From the NCBI GenBank assembly GCA_021234155.1, contig JAJEKV010000413.1, positions 126,001 through 190,000 of the forward strand: DNA of 64,000 bases, given 5' to 3'. The position numbers and the translations under genes are program-made. Positions 21,660-32,200 of this stretch are shown here, piece by piece. The DNA is from Isoetes taiwanensis (taxonomy: Eukaryota > Streptophyta > Lycopodiopsida > Isoetales > Isoetaceae). Position 1 is the first letter of the stretch; each line of letters begins with the position of its first letter. Below the pieces are notes generated by a model. That model was not told the origin of the DNA. It saw only the letters and a program-made list of their open reading frames with translations, and did not search any database.

Positions 21660-22780
21660 AAAGCCTTATATTTTTAACAGGCCATCACAACATCGCATGC
21701 TTTATAAACAAGGAAAATTTGTAATCCAAAATAGGCAAATGCCTAAAAGACCAAAAGGCTACGATGACTTTTTAAAAGGATGCAACGAACACAACATCAA
21801 ACATCGACTAGCTTCAAACATGGATTAATATCAGAATCCAACTCGATTGCCAAGTTCCAAAGTGATGGCCGATGGAGCAGCTGCAAGTGAAGGGTCCTCA
21901 GGTAAGAAGCCGTCCTTTTTGCTGCCACTGCTACTGCCATGAATTTTCATACGGAAGGTCATGGAAGGGCTTCTACAAGACTTGCTTAGATGAAGAAAGG
22001 AGATTGCAAGAAAAAAGCTCTGATGCTACTGCCAGAGCATTAGATTAACTAAGCTTGTGTGAAAGCACCCATAGACAATAGGAGCATAGAGGCAAAAAAC
22101 AATTGAACTTCTTAGTTGTGGTTGTTTATGGGATTTGTGATTTTTAGATTATAATAAATGGATATGAAGTAAATACTTTGGATTTATTTAATGATTTATA
22201 TGTTATTGTTGAGGTTGTAATGTTTTTATATTTTTATTTATTTTTTATTTTGAACCAAGATACATCATCTCTCATTACGTTAGCAAATGCGTTTATCAAT
22301 TTTGCTTGAATAAGATGGACCATTGGTTCTAAGGACCTTATCTAAGGGCCATGAAATATCTAGGGGTTGAGAAGATATTATTACGCATCAAGATGGATCA
22401 TTTAAATATTTAGGAGGAACCTTTATATAAAGGTGGGAGTTGAAGCTAATAAAAGAAAAGCCTTTATATCCACGACCAATTTTTGCTATATTCAACATTT
22501 TTCTTCGTTACAGTTCGTAGTCCATCGCTTCCTCATGCATTTGGGGTAGTTGTTTGCAGCAGCCTCACAAACATGGCACTGAAATTGGAGCTCCTGGCTA
22601 TGGTGATGATTTGCATTCCGGAGGAGCCTAGGCATTTTGTTTCAGGGTCGATAGCCATAGTTCCATTTTGTGAAAAAAATGGAGATTATATGTTTTCAAA
22701 TCTAGTTCCATTTTGTGAAAAAAATTGGAGATTATGTGTTTTTGGATTTGAAAAAAAAGAAAAAAAGGCAAAAATGTGGT
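21660..22780. other. Intergenic; short local duplication near 22.7 kb
   Basis: No gene. AGTTCCATTTTGTGAAAAAAA.TGGAGATTAT occurs twice (about 22658 and 22704, a 46-47 bp tandem repeat). 21692-21735 is homologous to 12521-12557. Confidence 0.5.
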
Positions 22781-22809
22781 AGCACTTTCTATGAAAAAAA
22801 ATAAATTTT

Positions 22810-22930
22810 GTAAATTTTTGTTTTAGTGTGTTATGGGTGCTATATTTAATAGCTTATATGTTATTCATGAACTTGCCCATGTTTTTTGAATTTTTTTTTC
22901 CAAACCCCATAACACACCAAACAAAAAACA
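22810..22930. mobile_element. MITE-like element with terminal inverted repeats
   Basis: The left end GTTTTAGTGTGTTATGGG and the right end CCCCATAACACACCAAAC are inverted repeats about 70 bp apart. The inside reads TATGTTATTCATGAACTTGC, then CCATGTTTTTTGAATTTTT. The inside and right end recur in reverse orientation at about 30515-30615. No coding capacity. Confidence 0.75.
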
Positions 22931-22956
22931 ACCACAATAAAAAAGTACAAAATAAT

Positions 22957-23110
22957 AGAATAGAATAGAATAGAATTGTTTTTATCGTTCACGGAGACCA
23001 ATCGGCCTGAACTACTCTACTCTAACTTTCTTGTGTTTTGGGTCCCATGAACCTTTTGCTCCTTTTGGTCTCCATGGACATGGAATGGACGATAAAATTC
23101 AATTCTTAAT
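22957..23110. mobile_element. Two SINE-like (family A) 3' ends in inverted orientation
   Basis: On the left, a minus-oriented 3' end (TATCGTTCACGGAGACCAAT) has an AATAG repeat tail at 22957-22977. About 50 bp to the right, a plus-oriented 3' end (GTGTTTTGGGTCCCATGAAC, then TTTTGGTCTCCATGGACATG, CGATAAAATTCAATTC) faces the other way. Both lack the 5' region of the family. Confidence 0.7.
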
Positions 23111-23419
23111 GAATCACTTGTCATATCACCTTATTTGCCACACCCATATATTTATTGTTTGCATTAAATATGTAGAGGTAAAAAGAAGAACCTCATTATA
23201 CTTCTACTATTGCTTTTAGATTCACGTCAATGGATATGTTGATTAGGGTTTGACATTTAATTTTCAAAATTTGTATACAAGGTGGGAAGTTTGTAACATA
23301 ATGTATTCAACCCTCATTAAGGTATCATACAACACAACATGGAATAGAAGAATAATTCACATTATATTCAAATTGTTAAACTTGGTATAAAAGAGGCAAG
23401 GATAGCCTGCTAGAAAAGA

Positions 23420-25981
23420 TTATTGAGAATGAGGAGTGGAAGCAAAAGGGATAGACTCTGAGCTTGGATATGTGATGTTATGAGAACCAGTAAGAGAAGC
23501 ATCAAATAACTCTTCCCATGACCTCTTTGGATGTGGCAGGAAGTTCAAGGGTGGTGTGCCCATCTCCACATAACCTTCAAGCATTTGCACTACATTGCCC
23601 ATGGTTGGCCTTGATTCTGGATCCTCTTGAATGCACCAGAATGCCACCTTAATTGCTCTTGTAGCTTCATCCTTGTTATAAACCCCCCCAAGTCTGGGAT
23701 CAACAATATCTATCTCCAATTTGGGGTCACTCATTATAGACATTAAATCAACATTCTTGCGCCCGCTAACTATTTCAAGTAAGAGAATCCCATAGCTATA
23801 CACATCTGTCTTACTAGTGATGGTTGCCTCTGGTGCCAAGTAGCTAGGGGTGCCTCGTATCTGTGTCACTAGTTGGCTTTGATCGCGACCAACCAACTTA
23901 TAAAGCCCAAAATCTGATACCTTGGCTTCAAACTTTTCATCTAGCATAATGTTCGGTGGCTTGATATCAAGATGAACAATGGTCTCACGACATTCTTCGT
24001 GAAGATACGCGAGGCCACGTGCCGTTCCTAGAGCAATTTTAAATCTAGATTCCCAATCCAAAAGGGAGCCATGGTCAAGACCAAATAACCAATGGTCCAG
24101 AGAACCATTTGGCATGTACTCATAGACAAGCAGGCGGTGGCCTTTTCCATAGCAGAAGCCATAAAGGTGAACAAGGTTAAAGTGGTGGATGCTTCCAATG
24201 GTGCAAATCTCTGCTCTGAATTCTTTATGGGCTTGCTTCCCATTTTCCAATCTCTTTACTGCCACTGGGGTTCCATCTGCTAAAATGCCATGAAACACAG
24301 ATCCAAATCCCCCTGTCCCAATCTTTCTGCTGAACTTTTGTGTTGCTCTGTTTAGCTCTTTGTATGTGAAACGACAAGGCAAACCTGGAACTAATTCAAA
24401 CATATCCTCCTCTGCAGCTAGCCTCTTATGCCTCCTTATTATAAACCCTAGAATGGCAACTGCAAATAAAGCTACAAATATTCCACCTGCTATAACACCT
24501 GCTTTAGATTTTTTCTTTGATGGAGAAGATCTTGGTGGAGAAGATGTTGGTGAAGATGCAATTGAGGATGAAGAATCTTGCATCCGAATTAAGGCAGTCG
24601 AATTGTAGGTATTTGAAGCCAACCTTTTAAGTGTGTAAACTTCTGTCAAAGTATAACAGGTTCTAGAAATGTTGGTTGTTTTAAAAAATGCAGCCTTGCA
24701 TGAACAATTACCTTTACACAGGTTCTGGCAATCATCTATAGAACTAGCATTGCTTCCATTCATGTAAGACAGAGGAGGATAATCATAATCTTCCATCTGA
24801 ACAAAGTGTTGGTTGCTTGAAGGGTCACTGGAATTGCAGACAAGGGAAACATTGGCATTGCAGCCCAGGTTAGGTTGTGAGTATACTGAAGTGAACTTGT
24901 CAGACACAAGTGATCCATTTCCAGTTGAAATGTTTAAACAGCTGCATTGACCTGAAATGCACAGCCCATATGATCCACAAGTGCCAGGTAAACTGCAATT
25001 GTCCACTCCACTTGGAAGATCAAAGATCATTTGCCAGTCAGTAGCATTATCCCAAGCATAAACCTCTACTTTACCCTTGGAGTTTATTTGTAGGTATTGT
25101 AAAGGCTTAGAAGATGGAATTGAAATTCTTTTATCAGGCTTAGACTGACTTGTGAGAAAAAGATCCAGACTGCCGTTGTTGAACTGTGCATACGGATCAT
25201 TAAGAACTTTAGAGGTATTTTGAGAGGTATACCTCCAGTAAACCTGTGGATCTGGTGCCTGAGCATATAGAAAAAGCCCTGTCTTTTCAACTTGAAGGTA
25301 GTAAAGGCCCTCTGAATAATTTGAAGCAGAAGAACTGGCACGAAGCTTGTTACTTGCACTTAAAGTTTGTGTCAACAACAGTGCATCAGTAGGATGGTCA
25401 AAACTCTTCCATACAGTTTGACTCTCATTATCAAGAAGTACCAGATTCCCATCTCTTTGCAAATAAATCTTAGTAGCATTGCTAGTGCTGGTAGACCAAA
25501 CAGAGGTATTATCATATTCCCTAAGCACCATATTTCCATCAGATTGGAGTTGCAAGTTTGCATTTTCCCCAACAGCTTTGTCCCTATTGGCTGTCCAGAC
25601 TACACGAGGCTTGCTACTATTGTCATTATGAAATATTAAGACAGATAAAAACTGATTTGCAGTGTTGTTCCTAAAAAACCCAAAGGTATAATTTACTCCT
25701 CCACTAGAATTCGAGAGCACTACCCTCATAAGGCTCCCATCAGGGTAGTTACTCTGTTCTAAGCTTTGATTATTATGCCATATAATCGAAGGAACACCAT
25801 CAGCTTGGACTTGGGATGACGAAAACTGACAAGAAGCACTTGAAATAAAAAATATAAACCCTAAACAAATTGGGAGGTATACCGTAGTGGAGCTAATGAT
25901 GGCCATTCGAGAATCTGGGTCATTGAATAGCCTTCTTCTCTTAGATTTCATCTTCCTCGTCGGCCAATTCCGCCCTCCCAA
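23420..25981 (-). CDS. G-type lectin S-receptor-like serine/threonine protein kinase (SD2-type)
   Basis: An intact single-exon 853-codon gene. A likely signal peptide begins at Met26 (hydrophobic to about residue 50), so that Met may be the real start, giving about 828 residues. The bulb-lectin domain covers about 60-200 (V-W-T-A-N-R-D at 128-134). A Cys-rich EGF-like stretch is near 329-348, and a PAN-like region about 374-465. A Ser/Pro-rich linker precedes one membrane helix (about 494-515). The kinase spans about 545-805: G-T-G-G-F-G 555-560, V-A-V-K with Lys576, H-L-D-I-K-P 670-675, Asn677, D-F-G 690-692, A-P-E 716-718, Arg791. The catalytic loop has Leu instead of Arg before Asp672, so it is a non-RD kinase, the type often tied to immune sensing. 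The activation segment reads A-P-E-A rather than A-P-E-W. The part after D-V-Y-S-Y-G (residues 726-731) is about 20 residues shorter than in relatives. It would sit in the plasma membrane and phosphorylate Ser/Thr. Ligand unknown. Confidence 0.94.
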   Translation of the reverse strand: MGGRNWPTRKMKSKRRRLFNDPDSRMAIISSTTVYLPICLGFIFFISSASCQFSSSQVQADGVPSIIWHNNQSLEQSNYPDGSLMRVVLSNSSGGVNYTFGFFRNNTANQFLSVLIFHNDNSSKPRVVWTANRDKAVGENANLQLQSDGNMVLREYDNTSVWSTSTSNATKIYLQRDGNLVLLDNESQTVWKSFDHPTDALLLTQTLSASNKLRASSSASNYSEGLYYLQVEKTGLFLYAQAPDPQVYWRYTSQNTSKVLNDPYAQFNNGSLDLFLTSQSKPDKRISIPSSKPLQYLQINSKGKVEVYAWDNATDWQMIFDLPSGVDNCSLPGTCGSYGLCISGQCSCLNISTGNGSLVSDKFTSVYSQPNLGCNANVSLVCNSSDPSSNQHFVQMEDYDYPPLSYMNGSNASSIDDCQNLCKGNCSCKAAFFKTTNISRTCYTLTEVYTLKRLASNTYNSTALIRMQDSSSSIASSPTSSPPRSSPSKKKSKAGVIAGGIFVALFAVAILGFIIRRHKRLAAEEDMFELVPGLPCRFTYKELNRATQKFSRKIGTGGFGSVFHGILADGTPVAVKRLENGKQAHKEFRAEICTIGSIHHFNLVHLYGFCYGKGHRLLVYEYMPNGSLDHWLFGLDHGSLLDWESRFKIALGTARGLAYLHEECRETIVHLDIKPPNIMLDEKFEAKVSDFGLYKLVGRDQSQLVTQIRGTPSYLAPEATITSKTDVYSYGILLLEIVSGRKNVDLMSIMSDPKLEIDIVDPRLGGVYNKDEATRAIKVAFWCIQEDPESRPTMGNVVQMLEGYVEMGTPPLNFLPHPKRSWEELFDASLTGSHNITYPSSESIPFASTPHSQ

Positions 25982-27740
25982 TCCAAAAGTCCGGAGTTGG
26001 GTTCGATCAAAGCTGGCTCATCGTTTGACTTTGTACAGTAGCATTCTCTTCGAACCTTCCTTGCTTCCTTCTTATTATTTTAAAAGCCTCCATTTTATAG
26101 TCTCCATTTTAAATGCTATTGCATAACGTGCATCTTAGCCATTGGTACACACTCTTACGCTTCTATTTAATATATAATAGAATAATAATATATACAAGAA
26201 ACTTATCGCGGCGGCGAACGTTTCTCTTCCCCAACTCGTGTATGCATGCTAAAACCGTAAGTCGTAAGTACATAATTTTTCAATTTGAATATGAAGGATG
26301 CTTGCATGCACATTGAATCTTAATTTGCTTTTGAAAAGATGTGAATATGAAGGATGCTTGCATGCACATTGAATCTTAATTTGCTTATGAAAAGATGCAC
26401 GAGCTGAGAAGGTGGACTATGAGCCTTGAGAAATTAGGATGTATGAGTTTCGCTAAATAAGACCTATGAACCATGCTACATGTCAAATTTGTCCAACATA
26501 TAGGACCACCAAAGTAAGAATTTAGGATATATGAGTTTTGCTAATAAGACCTATGAACCACGCTACATGTCAAATTGCTCCAACATATACGACTACCAAA
26601 GTAAAGTATCCACTTTTGTAGGCATCTAGGTGCACTTGTTACAAAAAGATGTTTTGTATTAAATCAAAAGAGCATTTATCTTCGAGATATTAGAAAAAAG
26701 GAGTGTCTCATCATCATCCCGTATCTACGTGCTAGAACCTGCAGGGGTTGGACCTGCACTTTCTCACCTCATGTTCCAGTGCGTAGGATGGATGTCGAGG
26801 TTGCTGTTAATCTTGTGAGCTTTGTTGTGAATCTAAAACGAAACAATAAGAGAGTGTAATGTGGGCAAGTAATGGTATGAAACGTGCAAGAACTAGCGGA
26901 TGCCATGCCTTCAAACCCATTTGCGGGCGCTACTATTAGGATATACTCATCATTTTTCGTCAGAATGTTCAACTATCCGAGGAGCTCGGATATCAATGGT
27001 CCGCTAACGGGCTATACAATTCCAACATATTGGATATCGGTGTCGCCATGCACAATGAGAATCCTTGATATTATCCATGAATAAAAGCTAGAATCTATTG
27101 TCCGAATGGAGAAAGGCAAGAGCATATACATAGCAACAACATATATACACCAACCACCATTTGCCGGGACGAAAAAAAGGAACTACCAAAGACAAAATTG
27201 ATGCAAACATAAAACTATTCATTTATCATTTGCTCAAGTTAAAAAGACCATATGTGATCGAAAACTTAAATGGGATGAGGGAAGCGGGCAAAGAATCTAC
27301 CGCTATAGAATACACCATGTCGGTTTTGCAAAAAGAGGCGGTATCAGGCGTTTGCATGTAAAAAGCTTAGTAACAAAGATTATATCACCACTCACATTGT
27401 TTACTCCAGTTCTATGATGATCAAAAAAATAAAGGCGTATACCGGTTCAAGGAAAGGTTCCAACAGAAAGGCAAAACGAATTTCCGCCAGAGTTTTCTTT
27501 GCTCCATAGTTTGTTATGGCCTGTTGACCCATTGCCGCCCTATCCAAACTGTTGCTCCACCAGACATGCATCATTTGCCATTGCCACAAATGTACGTATC
27601 TGCCATGGCTGCCATATGTAAAACGCAAAAAGACATCATCATGGTTATAGTTCGTCTTTTGGAAACTGAAATTGGAAGCAGAAGTGGCATAGAAAGAATA
27701 GTTTAAACGCTGCATTCTTGAAAGAAGATTAGTCATGTTT
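25982..27740. other. Upstream of the kinase; local tandem duplications
   Basis: The kinase promoter would lie here on the minus strand; a weak TATA-like TTTTAAAATAATA is near 26075-26090. Duplications: about 26287-26342 and 26343-26398 (56-bp unit GAATATGAAGGATGCTTGC), and about 26425-26600 (roughly 95-bp unit with AGACCTATGAACCA.GCTACA). GAAACTTATCGCGGCGGCGA at 26199-26218 resembles 48134-48150. No other gene. Confidence 0.5.
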
Positions 27741-27744
27741 GAAT

Positions 27745-27885
27745 CCAGCAGCAAAAGCTGCCATAGGCGTAAAACACAGGTGGCCATGGGAACCAAAGTT
27801 AATTGACGCCGATCAAAACCCCTGCAAAATAGTTAGCAGAAAATGAAGCAAGTTGGAAAATGCTGCAGCCAAATGCCGGATAATA
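27745..27885 (-). other. Duplicated exon-intron segment, copy 2
   Basis: The acceptor CTAACTATTTTGCAG (exon from about 27821 downward) leads to F-D-R-R-Q-L-T-L-V-P-M-A, parallel to 19145-19290. The minus-strand frame stays open to 27401 but has no known motif. With the possible first exon at 28252-28527 it could be a two-exon gene or a relic. Confidence 0.45.
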
Positions 27886-28251
27886 CACACCATTGTTTGT
27901 TATTCTGAAACGAACAATATCTCCATCCCATCTGCGCCATTGAACTTCTGCAGCAAATCAATAGAAAGTGAAAAATGTCAGGAAATAGAAGTCGAAATGC
28001 AATAGGCTCTCACATTTCTAAAACACAGATGTCATTCTGAATGAGAAGCTCCAAAATCCGCTTTTTTTTTCCTTCGTTTTCCTGTTAGAGAACTCGACTA
28101 TGGCGGATCTTTGAACTGTAGCTTATACTCCAGCCCAGCATAAAGAAAATAATCCCGCAAGGAAAGAGGGGCATGCCCCCATAACCTCGTGTCGTGTTCC
28201 TCTGTTGCAGCTATCCTGCCGGAACAGCATCAACAAAACCCATTTGCCGCC

Positions 28252-28527
28252 CTAGGAATGAAACCCAAGAAGCCCCAAACGCAGCAAACACTTAAGAAGA
28301 TGGATGGAGCAGCTGAAAGAACCATTTAAATGGTGAAAGGGGTGCAGCCGACGAAAACCCTCCGTCGCCGGAGATAGGCAAGGAAAATGAACCCGCTTCT
28401 TGATTTTAATGTTCTTGCTCCGAATCAAAGCTGTAGAATCGTTTTCGGTGAGGAATAGGGCAAAATCCTCTCGCGTTTTTGGGAGATGGATCACCAAACC
28501 GGGGAAAACACGGAAGCCCCTTTTCAT
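28252..28527 (-). CDS. Possible first exon or small protein, unassigned
   Basis: A 91-codon open frame. Its ATG follows an AACCCTAATCGCCGG leader like many plant 5' UTRs. The start M-K-R-G-F-R-V-F-P-G-L-V is followed by L-P-K-T-R-E-D-F-A-L-F-L and a basic segment. No family recognised. It could be a transit-peptide exon joined to the segment at about 27821. Confidence 0.3.
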   Translation of the reverse strand: MKRGFRVFPGLVIHLPKTREDFALFLTENDSTALIRSKNIKIKKRVHFPCLSPATEGFRRLHPFHHLNGSFSCSIHLLKCLLRLGLLGFHS

Positions 28528-29008
28528 GATCTACCTTGCATTCTTCAATCCGGCGATTAGGGTTTTGGCATGATCTCTGCTTTCTGCTATGTTGTTCTTC
28601 TGCAAATTTTCTAAACCATGACGGTCAGGAAGAGCAGAATATTTTATTACCAGGTCATTTGAACAGGTTGAAGTAGGGATTTAAGCAATGTTGCAGCAGA
28701 TCAACAGGTCATCGAAGCAGCTATAATAATCGTGGCCAACGCTAGCAGGGCCGTGAGACACAGATCGGCGTCGCTGATCTCGCCGGAATGGGGCAGAGGA
28801 AGTGGAGAGCAGAGAAGGAGATTCGACGGAGGAGATTGATTCAAAGCAGATAAGAACAAAAACGTGGCATCCCTAGTTTTTTTCCTCTTTTCTTCAATTT
28901 GAAAATGCAATGGGTGCATACGTGTCAGCGCCAGGGCTGCGCTCAGCCCAGAAAAATTACCTCCTATTTTTTTAAGAACAGAAAACACACTGCTTTATAT
29001 ATGGTATG

Positions 29009-29236
29009 ATAATGGTTCTCGCTACCAACTTCGCATATTCTTTGAAACATTCAACAGCTAGTCAAGATTATATTCTTCCTTCAACACAAGAAGAGGAGGT
29101 TAACCCTCCCCTTGAGGGGATTATAATGGTTCTCGCTACCAACTTCGCATATTCTTTGAAACATTCAACAGCTAGTCAAGATTATATTCTTCCTTCAACA
29201 CAAGAAGAGGAGGTTAACCCTCCCCTTGAGGGGATT
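29009..29236 (+). repeat. Tandem duplication, 2 x 114 bp, open in one frame
   Basis: Two apparently identical 114-bp copies (29009-29122 and 29123-29236) each hold ATGGTTCTCGCTACC and GAGGTTAACCCTCCCC. Because 114 is a multiple of three the frame 29006-29284 stays open through both, giving a 38-residue repeat. GAGGTTAACCCTCCCC is inverted at 29262-29278 (GGGGAGGGTTGACCTC), so the area can fold. I doubt that it is a gene. Confidence 0.9.
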
Positions 29237-29289
29237 ATGGGAAATAACCCTCGAGGCCGGCAGGGGAGGGTTGACCTCCCTTAAACCCA

Positions 29290-30345
29290 GATCCGAGCAG
29301 GTTTCTCCCGAGCAGGTTTCTCCATAGCTATGGCATCGGTTTTAGCATCAAATTAGAGCTGTAAACAAGATCAGTCCATTGAATTGCATAGAAACAGGAT
29401 TTTTTGGCACATTCTTCTCCAAAAAGCATTCACGGCACATTCTTCTCCAAAAAGCATGTAGAGTCTGCAAACGGATCGGCCTTCACAAAGTCCTTTAGAA
29501 AATGATATTTGGATCGGGTCTCCACGGATCCGCAGTTGAATCTCTACAATCCGACATGCACACAATGTTTTTTGCTCATACAAGATGCCCATCTTTTCGA
29601 GGCGCCAATCGAAGCATTCGGGCTTTGATTTGCTCGCTCTATCGTTCATAATGCTTAGATCCATTCCGCGCCACAATATTGATCAGGTAAAAAAAGCGAG
29701 AGTCGGACATGGCGATTTGTGGCCATAAATCATCTGAGAGCTTCAAAATAAAGATATGGCATTTAGTTCCGACAGACTAAGAAGTTATACCAGGAGCTAA
29801 TCGATCTGGGAATGGCAATTTTGTTGAATCGATCGGATAGATGGGTTCTGTTACAGTGATGGCAGAAGAAGCCCCAATTTTCTCCATTGGATTGCAGACC
29901 GCCGGAGTCCGGACTGCCAGAGGAGAATATTGCAGAAAGAATATTCGAGAGGTTATTTTAATAATCACTGGAATATTCTATTCAAACGAATATTCGGGTG
30001 GTTCTGTGATATAACCACCCTTCGATCCAACGGCAGATAGCGGTCAGATTCTGATAACCTGCGAGGACCTGGGTTTAAGGGTAAAGAAGGGTATTAAAGT
30101 AGATCTTGACACAAGAGTCGTCTGAAGGTGATGGTACCCTTGTTCTCCGCAAACAATTGAATCCATTTTTGCTCCTTGATCATGTGGATTAGTTGCATCA
30201 TTTAAGTTTAGCAAAGATTATGAATTTTTTTACACTAGATGCATAACATTTCAATGCGACATCGTTTAAGTTTGGCAAAGATTCTGGTTTTTCTTGAGCT
30301 CTTGTTAAGTTTCTTTAAAGATTAGAAAAATTTGTCTACTGTGCT
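29290..30345. other. Intergenic, no gene recognised
   Basis: The only structure is a 14-bp direct repeat GAGCAGGTTTCTCC at 29296-29324, an ATTCTTCTCCAAAAAGCAT direct repeat at about 29410-29457, and two ATATTCG(A/G) motifs near 29940-29995. Confidence 0.4.
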
Positions 30346-30349
30346 TGTA

Positions 30350-30927
30350 GACTCGTAGGACCATGTGCAAGACTCGTAGGACCATGTGCAACATATGCTG
30401 ATCATTCTGGTCATGTCTTTTGTCCTGTATCAATGTAGTGCAGTAAGCTTTTATAAAGATATTGAAGAGATGATATTATCGTGGCTACGTTTTGTATAGA
30501 AAAAAAAGTGAATTTTTTTGTTTTAGTGTGTTATGGAAGATGCTGTTTTTTTTGGTTTGAAAAAGAAATAAAAATTCAAAAAACATTGGCAAGTTCATGA
30601 ATAACATATAAACCAATCTCAAGTAATCAAAATCAATGTCAAGCAGAGACACCATACTTTCTTGCTACAAAAAATGACATTTGCTTGCGTTCCAATGTAA
30701 GAGATGGTTGTGTGTCTATCTATATACGAAGCTTAATTTATATTTCACATAACCTCATAAGAACTTGAAATATGCTTGAACCCCTCCATGTAGATAAATG
30801 CCAGACTCGTAGGACCATGTGCAATATGTGCTGATCACTCTGGTCATGTCTTGTGTCCTGTATCATTGTAGTGCAGTAAGCTTTATGAAGATATTGAAGA
30901 GATGATATTATCGTGGCCACGTTTTGG
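30350..30927. repeat. Direct repeats of about 124 bp flanking a partial MITE
   Basis: GACTCGTAGGACCATGTGCA begins units at 30371-30494 and 30804-30927 (over 90% alike by eye). The first is preceded by its own 21-bp duplication (30350-30370). Between them lies 30515-30615, a reverse-oriented half of the MITE-like element at 22.8 kb. Confidence 0.85.
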
Positions 30928-31039
30928 CTAAAATAAAAGGTGCTCATCGACCCATCTTCACGCCAGCCAAGGCCATCCTCCTTCACTTATCAGGGTCAAA
31001 ACGTGGAGCACCTACAGGTCTAGAAATGGAGTTCACTAC

Positions 31040-31902
31040 TAGCACATTTTGGGACACTTATGTCTAACGACGAGTGGCAGTAGGCTAGAAGGCGCTATAT
31101 GCAATGCGGAATAACAGTTATAAAGCTGAGTTTTACGATTGGGCCCATCAGTTACACTTGTTTAAGGTCTTGGTGGAGCCTGTTCTTTTATATGGGGTGG
31201 AAGTGTACAGACTGGTAGTATCACTTGCCACCTGGAATGACCTAGAGCGAGTTCTGAAGCCCTTTCTGACTCGGGCCGTATCAGATACTTTTGCAGGAGA
31301 CTAGTTTCTTGCCTCTATAGAGGGCTGCACTAGAATGTCACCTCATATACTTTTAGAAGGTGGTCAGTATGAATAACACTCGCCTTCGAAATCTCGCCTG
31401 CACTATGGCCATGGGTCGTTGTGCCTCAAAGCTTGCTGAAAGGAGAAGCAAGCTAGTTTGGCTCTCCAGATGAAATGTGCAGGAGCAAAGGTGCATACAG
31501 ATACAAATCGAGGAGGATTGCACTCACCTAAAGCAGTATCTCGATGGATGCTTCCTCAACAAACTTTGGGACATTGGGGCATTGGAACTGGTAAAAACCG
31601 TATACTACAAAAGCAAGATCAATCCCTGCTTGAGCGAGGTCCACAACATTACCTATGAACACAATGACCTTTGAAGAAGTGCAGACTCATTGCGTGCATC
31701 TGCACTTGTGCTGACCACCTCCGAATTGGGATAGACAGATGGACCTGGAAGCACGAGATGTCAGGCTTTGTCAGTGCTGCCAGTTGGGAGTCATTGAAGA
31801 CGAGCGCAACACTCTTCATAAATGCATGGCATTTGGGCCTATCAGGGCACGCTATGCTACGTTGCCTCCCCTCCCCACCACCCCAAAAAAAAAAAAAAAA
31901 AA
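31040..31902 (+). mobile_element. LINE 3' end (family L2), copy 1, decayed
   Basis: The frame around 31104-31304 gives L-V-E-P-V-L-L-Y-G-V-E-V and T-W-N-D-L-E-R-V, the region just after the RT palm in plant LINEs. Further on, in another frame (about 31770-31855), a zinc-binding-like motif L-C-Q-C-C-Q-L-G-V-I-E-D-E appears. Several frame changes and stops are present. It ends in 18 A residues (31885-31902). A homologous copy lies in reverse at 36190-36890. Confidence 0.8.
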
Positions 31903-31974
31903 CCCGGTCGTTTCATGAGGGGCGCACGGTTGGAGTTGGAATACTGGGATTATTATCCTTAGGAGATGATGGAT

Positions 31975-32200
31975 ATGCGCACACAGTCATGTACTCCGCC
32001 GCTTTGTTGATATATACAATTGTACAGTTAATCAAGATGCCTATTACTACTAAGGTTTTTCCCATGAAAACTCTTTGGGGCATGGGTGTTTTTAATTTTA
32101 GATTGTAATAGGTCTGTTGTGCTTTTTATTTGGATCCCATAGGCCTACTGGCATGATAAAAACCCAATCAATTCAATTTTATGATAAAAATCCAATCAAT
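31975..32200 (+). mobile_element. SINE-like element (family A, copy 5)
   Basis: A diverged plus-oriented copy: AAGGTTTTTCCCATGAAAAC, CTTTGGGGCATGGGTGTTTT, TTGGATCCCATAGGCCTACT and GATAAAA, followed by a tail made of AATCAATT and GATAAAAA repeats. It starts 70 bp after the A tail of the LINE fragment. Confidence 0.6.

Noticed and set aside
24028-25639. Plus-strand and alternate-frame ORFs within the receptor kinase
   Set aside because: Shadows of the intact minus-strand gene.
29006-29284. A repeat protein of two 38-residue units
   Set aside because: Openness is explained by duplication of a 114-bp segment; no start context, homology or splice signals.
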